This document shows positions 13,352 to 16,579 of a stretch of 16,579 nucleotides of DNA, in pieces. Source of the stretch: CAITSH01 sp945892985 (GTDB taxonomy: Bacteria > Pseudomonadota > Gammaproteobacteria > Burkholderiales > SG8-39); the NCBI GenBank assembly GCA_945892985.1, contig CAMDDU010000071.1, positions 1 through 16,579 of the forward strand. The letters are read 5' to 3'. The notes beneath the pieces are model-generated. The model made no database searches, was not told where the DNA came from, and worked only from the letters and a program-made list of their open reading frames with translations. A program made the translations under genes and the position numbers. Positions within the stretch are counted from its first letter, which is position 1. Every line of letters starts with the position of its first letter.

Positions 13352-13630
13352 TCAGGCCGCCAGTTTTTGCACGCCCTTGGGCGGGTGCTGCCGCGCCTGC
13401 CACAAGTCATATTGCATCTGCATGCCCAGCCAGAGGTCGGCGCTGGTGGACAGCGCCTTGGACAAACGTATCGCCATCTCTGCGCTGATACCCGCGCGGC
13501 CATTGAGTATGGCCGACAAGGCCTGGCGTGAAACCCCGAGCTTTTGCGCAGCGCCGGTAACGCTTGTGCCCTCGGGCAGATACTCCTGCAAGACCTCTCC
13601 CGGATGGGGTGGATTAAACATGCGCGACAT
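13352..13630 (-). CDS. higA: HigA antitoxin (XRE HTH), module 2
   Basis: 92 aa. It opens with NPPHPGEVLQEYLPEG, followed by the HTH (VTGAAQKLGVSRQALSAILNGRAGIS) and the MAIRLSKALSTSADLWLGMQ segment, the standard VapI/HigA layout. Chosen ATG 13630 has AGGAG 6 nt upstream; a second in-frame ATG 9 nt later is less well placed. The toxin stop is 26 bp upstream. It differs in sequence from HigA of module 1, so the two modules are not recent duplicates. Confidence 0.92.
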   Translation of the reverse strand: MSRMFNPPHPGEVLQEYLPEGTSVTGAAQKLGVSRQALSAILNGRAGISAEMAIRLSKALSTSADLWLGMQMQYDLWQARQHPPKGVQKLAA

Positions 13631-13656
13631 GATGTGCTCCTGATGTTCCAGTGTCT

Positions 13657-13935
13657 CTAGTGGTAATCCAGATAATCGACCAGTTCCGCGTTTGAACCTT
13701 CAAACCTGAACACAAGCCGCCAATTGCCGTTGACGGTAACCGCCCAGAAGCCCTTGTACTTTCCGGTAAGCGGATGCAAGCGCCAGCCCAGGGCGCCCAT
13801 GTCACCGGCATCCTTCGCCAGGTCAAGCGCGAACAGTTGCATCCTGAGCTTGCCGGCGTGGTCGGGTCGTATGCCCGACTTGGTGCCCGTCCTGAAAAAC
13901 GCTTCCAAGCCTTTGTGCCGGAACGACTTGATCAT
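13657..13935 (-). CDS. higB: HigB toxin (RelE/ParE fold), module 2
   Basis: A 92-aa mRNA-interferase-type toxin. Family features: MIKSFRHKGLEAFFRTGTKSG start, then HAGKLRMQLFALD and the C-terminal GNWRLVFRFEGSNAELVDYLDYH. It lacks an SD, and its promoter -10 lies 5 nt before the ATG. It appears complete. It belongs to a different HigB subtype from module 1 (GTKSGI...AGKLRM rather than NIASVARRKLEQLD). Confidence 0.93.
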   Translation of the reverse strand: MIKSFRHKGLEAFFRTGTKSGIRPDHAGKLRMQLFALDLAKDAGDMGALGWRLHPLTGKYKGFWAVTVNGNWRLVFRFEGSNAELVDYLDYH

Positions 13936-13940
13936 GGCGA

Positions 13941-13969
13941 ACTGTAAAGCATGGCTTTACACATGTCAA
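13941..13969 (-). promoter_or_regulatory. higBA promoter with 19-bp perfect palindromic operator (module 2)
   Basis: On the minus strand: consensus -35 TTGACA (13969-13964), 17-nt spacer, -10 TACAGT (13946-13941). The perfect inverted repeat TGTAAAGC-ATG-GCTTTACA (13943-13961) fills the spacer and overlaps the -10. The predicted transcript begins at or next to the toxin ATG (13935). Confidence 0.7.
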
Positions 13970-14050
13970 CGCTCCAACGACCGCAACACCTCACCCACAT
14001 AATCGGGCCGCGCATCGCCGCCTAGCCGCAGCCGATGCCAATTATGGTGT
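13964..14050 (-). pseudogene. Possible C-terminal coding remnant
   Basis: A minus-strand frame reading NWHRLRLGGDARPDYVGEVL and ending SLER-stop looks protein-like but has no start. It begins within a few bases of the fic stop, in a different frame, and its TGA lies inside the TTGACA -35 box of higBA. It may be the tail of a lost gene. I do not recognise the family. Confidence 0.3.
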
Positions 14051-14057
14051 GTAGCGC

Positions 14058-15158
14058 TTACTTGCCGTCCGTCAGCAAGTCGGGTCGCGTGAGTATTTTG
14101 TTGAGTGCCACGTTGATATAGTAATTCGACCGCCCGACTTTTTTCTTGCGTACATAACCGTCGGCGGTGAGCGTATCGAGATATTTTGTCGCGGTGAGCC
14201 GGGAGACTTTAAGGTCGCGCGCCACGAACTCTATCTTGGTGTACGGATGGGTGAAGAGGTTGTTGATCAGGTCCTGGCTGTAAAACCTGCAATTGGCACG
14301 AATGCGGTGTTTGTAATCCATCAACGCGGCCTTGATGTCGGTGACCGTGACGATGGTTTGCTGCGCGGTCTGTTCCACCGCAGTCAGCATGTAGAGCACC
14401 CATTTCTCCCACGGCGATGCCCCGTCTCCGCGGTCGCGCACGCTTTGCAGCAGGCGATAGTAATCGGCCTTGGTCCGCACAATGTGGCGCGAGAGGTAGA
14501 GCACCGGCGTGTCGAGCAGGCCCTGTTGCACCAGGTACAGCACATTGACGATGCGGCCGGTGCGGCCGTTGCCGTCGTAAAACGGGTGGATGCTCTCGAA
14601 TTGGTGGTGGATGAGCGCCATTTTGATGAGCGGGTCGGCGTCAAACGACAGGTCATCGGTGATAAAGCGCTCAAGGTCGCGCATCAGGTCAACAATGACG
14701 CGCGGGTCCTGGGGTGGCGTATAGACCGTGGCGCCATGCTGGTTCTTGAGCGCGGTGCCCGGCAGCTTGCGAAAGCCGGCGTTGTTCTTCTCGAGCTCCG
14801 CCTGGATTTCAATCATGTGGCCGGCGGTGAGCAGGCCGCTTTTCTTGACGCGCTGATAGCCCACACGCAAGGCCTGGATATAGTGGCGCACCTCCTTGGC
14901 GGCGGGGTTGCCCGCGAGGCCGGGAAAGGCGTCGTCGCGGAACAGCTCGTCATGCGTTGTGACGATGTTCTCAATGGCCGAACTGTCCTTCGCCTCTTGC
15001 ATCCCCAGCGTGTTGATCAGAATGCCCTGGTTGGGAATAGAGGCGGCCAGGCCTTTGAGCTCTGCCAGGCGACGGCTCGCAGTGGCGACCTTCTTGAGGA
15101 TCGCCGGCGATTCGAACTGCGCCGGCTTGAGCCGGCTAAGCGGGGCCAGTGCGGTCAC
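14058..15158 (-). CDS. Class II Fic-domain AMP-transferase with N-terminal inhibitory helix and C-terminal winged helix
   Basis: 366 aa. Fic enzymes transfer AMP (or related groups) from a nucleotide to hydroxyl residues of target proteins. The core motif HPFYDGNGRTGR is at 191-202 (catalytic H191) with all key residues. The inhibitory helix motif S-x3-E-N is at 59-64 (DSSAIEN), upstream of the core, which defines class II self-inhibited Fic proteins. Residues about 303-348 form a winged helix-turn-helix (KIEFVARDLKVSRLTATKYL ... DGYVRKK), as in Shewanella-type Fic proteins, suggesting DNA binding. It starts at a GTG with GGAAGG 6 nt upstream. No separate FicA antitoxin gene is present, consistent with self-inhibition. 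Confidence 0.92.
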   Translation of the reverse strand: MTALAPLSRLKPAQFESPAILKKVATASRRLAELKGLAASIPNQGILINTLGMQEAKDSSAIENIVTTHDELFRDDAFPGLAGNPAAKEVRHYIQALRVGYQRVKKSGLLTAGHMIEIQAELEKNNAGFRKLPGTALKNQHGATVYTPPQDPRVIVDLMRDLERFITDDLSFDADPLIKMALIHHQFESIHPFYDGNGRTGRIVNVLYLVQQGLLDTPVLYLSRHIVRTKADYYRLLQSVRDRGDGASPWEKWVLYMLTAVEQTAQQTIVTVTDIKAALMDYKHRIRANCRFYSQDLINNLFTHPYTKIEFVARDLKVSRLTATKYLDTLTADGYVRKKKVGRSNYYINVALNKILTRPDLLTDGK

Positions 15159-15204
15159 GCCCGACCTTCCGCGAGCCCGATGTGCGCAGCCAATGTCGAT
15201 CGCC

Positions 15205-15230
15205 TATACATGTCGTGTCTCATATGTATA
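15205..15230. promoter_or_regulatory. Palindrome upstream of fic
   Basis: Perfect 7-bp arms TATACAT (15205-15211) and ATGTATA (15224-15230) separated by 12 nt, centred about 60 bp before the fic GTG in a strongly AT-rich stretch (15205-15260). It is a likely promoter/operator region, possibly bound by the Fic winged helix itself (inference). No clean -35/-10 pair could be fixed. Confidence 0.5.
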
Positions 15231-15318
15231 AAAATATAGCATTTTCTATATATATTAACCAGACCTGCATACCCCAGGCAAAGCGGCGAAGGTGGTCGCA
15301 ATTTGTGACTACCTCCGT

Positions 15319-15420
15319 CATTCCGGGGTGCGAAGCCGGGGTTTCGCGGAGCATGCTCCGCGCCGGCTGAGCGGTATCGGCCTACCGGCCGATGCGCGCC
15401 CTGCAAGGGGGACAGGGAGA
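15319..15420 (+). repeat. Dispersed palindromic repeat, plus-oriented copy
   Basis: The core 15371-15409 is shared with 11583-11621 and 16300-16338. It is preceded by the GCGGAGCATGCTCCGC palindrome (about 15347-15362) and a TCATTCCGGGGTGCGAAGCC word. The remaining gap to brnT (15421-15631) has CTGGAAA/TTTCCAG inverted arms (about 15520-15552) and GGAATCCATGGGGTTA (15490-15505, also at 16408), but no gene I can support. Confidence 0.82.
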
Positions 15421-15631
15421 GGAGGAGTGCCGCTTAGCAAGGCAAACTCATCGCCACCCCGCCCACCTCCGGCGACTCCCTTGGGTCGGAATCCATGGGG
15501 TTATCACTGCCCAGATAGCTGGAAATGCCCTACTGGCGGTGGTTTCCAGCCATTCGTGCAATTGCACCACCTGGCCCGGGTCACCCGAAAGCCAAGCTCG
15601 CGCGTTAAAAAATACGGGAGCAGATACCAAG

Positions 15632-15663
15632 TTGCGTTTATTTAATGTAACTACGATAATTAA
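15632..15663 (+). promoter_or_regulatory. brnTA promoter and candidate operator
   Basis: -35-like TTGCGT (15632-15637), 17-nt spacer, -10-like GATAAT (15655-15660). An inverted repeat TTAAT ... ATTAA (15642-15646 and 15659-15663) overlaps the -10. The -10 ends only 2 nt before the brnT ATG, so either the transcript starts inside the gene or the true -10 is elsewhere. Confidence 0.45.
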
Positions 15664-15944
15664 TGAAGCTACTCTTCGACACCGCCAAAAGCGAACGCAA
15701 TGCGCGGGAACGTGAATTGCCTTTTGATCGTGCTGCGGATTTTGACTGGGCGCATGCGCGCGTGTCCGAAGACGAACGGCACGACTACGGCGAACGCCGC
15801 TTAATCGCGATGTCGCAATTGGATGGCCGGATTCACGTGCTTTGTTTTGTGCCGGTTCCCGGCGGTATCCGGGTAATCAGCCTCAGAAAAGCCAATATGC
15901 GCGAGGTACGCAAATATGAAGAAACAACGCCCGCTGACGAATAA
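15663..15944 (+). CDS. brnT: BrnT toxin (RelE-like ribonuclease)
   Basis: A 93-aa type II toxin that inhibits translation by RNA cleavage and is neutralised by BrnA. Family pattern: FDTAKSERN near the start (usual DxxKxxxN), then DERHDYGERRLIAMSQLDGR (36-55) and GIRVISLRKANMREVRKYEE (68-87), which carries the conserved Arg/Ser/Lys residues. No SD precedes the ATG. The end overlaps brnA by 29 nt. Appears intact. Confidence 0.92.
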   Translation: MKLLFDTAKSERNARERELPFDRAADFDWAHARVSEDERHDYGERRLIAMSQLDGRIHVLCFVPVPGGIRVISLRKANMREVRKYEETTPADE

Positions 15945-16203
15945 AGCCGGTGAGGTGCGCGAACTCACGGTGCGCGACTTCGCGCGCATGCGCCCCGCGC
16001 GCGAAGTGCTGCCCAAACTGGTCGGGAAAAAAGCGGCGAAAGAAATGCTGCGTCCGCGCGGACGCCCGCCCAAAGCCAGCCCCAAGACCCAGGTCACGCT
16101 TAGACTTGACGCCGAAATAATCGCGCATTTCAAGGCGGAGGGCGTCGGATGGCAAACGCGTATTAACACTGCGCTAAAGCGGACTGTTGCAAAAGCCCGT
16201 TAG
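15916..16203 (+). CDS. brnA: BrnA antitoxin (ribbon-helix-helix)
   Basis: A 95-aa antitoxin. The basic N-terminal part contains the BrnA-like LTVRDFARMRPAREVLP stretch, then a KRRGRP-like basic linker (PRGRPPKASPK). The C-terminal ribbon-helix-helix (QVTLRLDAEIIAHFKAEG and WQTRINTALKRTV, about 60-90) binds its own promoter as a dimer. GAGG lies about 9 nt before the ATG, within brnT. The 29-nt overlap indicates coupled synthesis. Confidence 0.92.
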   Translation: MKKQRPLTNKAGEVRELTVRDFARMRPAREVLPKLVGKKAAKEMLRPRGRPPKASPKTQVTLRLDAEIIAHFKAEGVGWQTRINTALKRTVAKAR

Positions 16204-16290
16204 CCAGGGCACTTTCATTCCAGCGCGCGTTTCACACAGGGCAATACTTTGCCTCCTCTAAGCGCACCGCATTTTATTAGCACGTCCCCT

Positions 16291-16356
16291 CCCCCCCCAG
16301 CGGTATCGGCCTACCGGCCGATGCGCGCCCTGCAAGGGGGACAGGGAGAGGGGGAA
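16291..16356 (+). repeat. Dispersed palindromic repeat, plus-oriented copy
   Basis: The core 16300-16338 is identical to 15371-15409, followed by the same GGGGGACAGGGAGAGG tail. It lies in the 327-bp interval between brnA and the IS30 gene, which also holds a second repeat word at 16379-16425 (TCATTCCGGGG ... GGAATCCATGGGGTTA) ending close to the IS. Confidence 0.85.
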
Positions 16357-16432
16357 TGCAAGTTAGCACGCGTCCGTGTCATTCCGGGGCCGCAACGCGG
16401 AACCTGGAATCCATGGGGTTACCGCGCACGAT

Positions 16433-16579
16433 TGCGAATTAAACCTCGAAGTGCAACATCCGGGCTTTAGAGGAAGGTGAGATGCCCCAGGGTGTACCTT
16501 TCTGTTTGCGAAGACGGATAGGAGCATCCCATGCGCTACAAGCATCTCACCTTTGAGCAACGCTATCACATCGAGCTGG
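16433..16579 (+). mobile_element. IS30-family insertion sequence, left end with IRL
   Basis: It starts at TGCGAATTAAACCTCGAAG (16433 on), pairing with the reverse complement of 123-147. The transposase start follows 98 bp later. The element runs off the window. Same orientation as the copy at the left edge. Confidence 0.8.
16531..16579 (+). CDS. IS30-family transposase, N-terminal fragment (window edge)
   Basis: The first 16 codons, MRYKHLTFEQRYHIEL, match the typical IS30 transposase N-terminal HTH opening (xYxHLTxEERYxIE). AGGAG lies 6 nt before the ATG. The rest lies outside the window. Confidence 0.88.
   Translation, partial: MRYKHLTFEQRYHIEL

Noticed and set aside
14247..15239. 330-codon open frame on the plus strand
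   Set aside because: It lies antisense to the fic gene, whose catalytic motif is intact, and its composition is what one expects from reading GC-rich codons backwards.
15448..15630. 60-codon minus-strand frame as a gene
   Set aside because: It has some protein-like words but no SD, overlaps dispersed repeat pieces and has no recognised family; kept only as a low-interest observation.

Overview
The window is GC-rich (roughly 60% by eye) and almost certainly bacterial chromosome from a betaproteobacterium, probably of the order Burkholderiales. The main evidence is three orphan solute-binding proteins of the Bug/TctC family, which is greatly expanded in that group. No rRNA, tRNA or CRISPR array was seen.

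Layout. Both ends lie inside IS30-family elements in the same orientation: the 3' end of one (1-147) and the 5' end of another (16433-16579). About 147 nt of IS is present at each end, which suggests the sequence stops where a multicopy IS breaks the assembly. Region 148-8600 is a catabolic accessory region. It holds a minus-strand pair (Tat-exported Bug protein, then an ATZ/TRZ-type amidohydrolase); a plus-strand pair (small HTH regulator, then an ACMSD-type amidohydrolase/decarboxylase); a 277-bp tandem repeat array built from the tail of a Bug gene plus a palindromic element; that Bug gene itself; and a Rieske ring-hydroxylating oxygenase alpha/beta pair preceded by an exported methyltransferase-like protein. 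Region 9200-16200 is rich in toxin-antitoxin (TA) genes: higBA (+), a third Bug gene bracketed by inverted palindromic repeats, a Cys-rich conserved hypothetical gene, a tandem MNT nucleotidyltransferase pair ending in a HEPN toxin that has lost its middle, a second higBA (-), a class II Fic protein with a C-terminal winged helix, and brnTA (+).

How the genes fit together. The first half looks like peripheral catabolism of an aromatic or heterocyclic compound: periplasmic ligand capture by Bug proteins, hydrolytic amidohydrolases and an oxygenase. TctA/TctB membrane partners and the oxygenase's ferredoxin and reductase are not in the window. The second half is a TA cluster with mobile palindromic repeats between modules. 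Its three intact type II modules share one layout: the toxin comes first, without a Shine-Dalgarno (SD) sequence, and a promoter with an overlapping palindrome sits directly against the toxin start; the antitoxin has its own clear SD.

Most notable: (i) the gene-tail/palindrome tandem array at 4570-5679; (ii) the HEPN remnant (45 aa, catalytic middle missing) still coupled to two intact-looking MNT genes; (iii) the shared promoter-on-start-codon architecture of the TA modules; (iv) an oxygenase alpha gene whose conserved N-terminus has no normal start codon.
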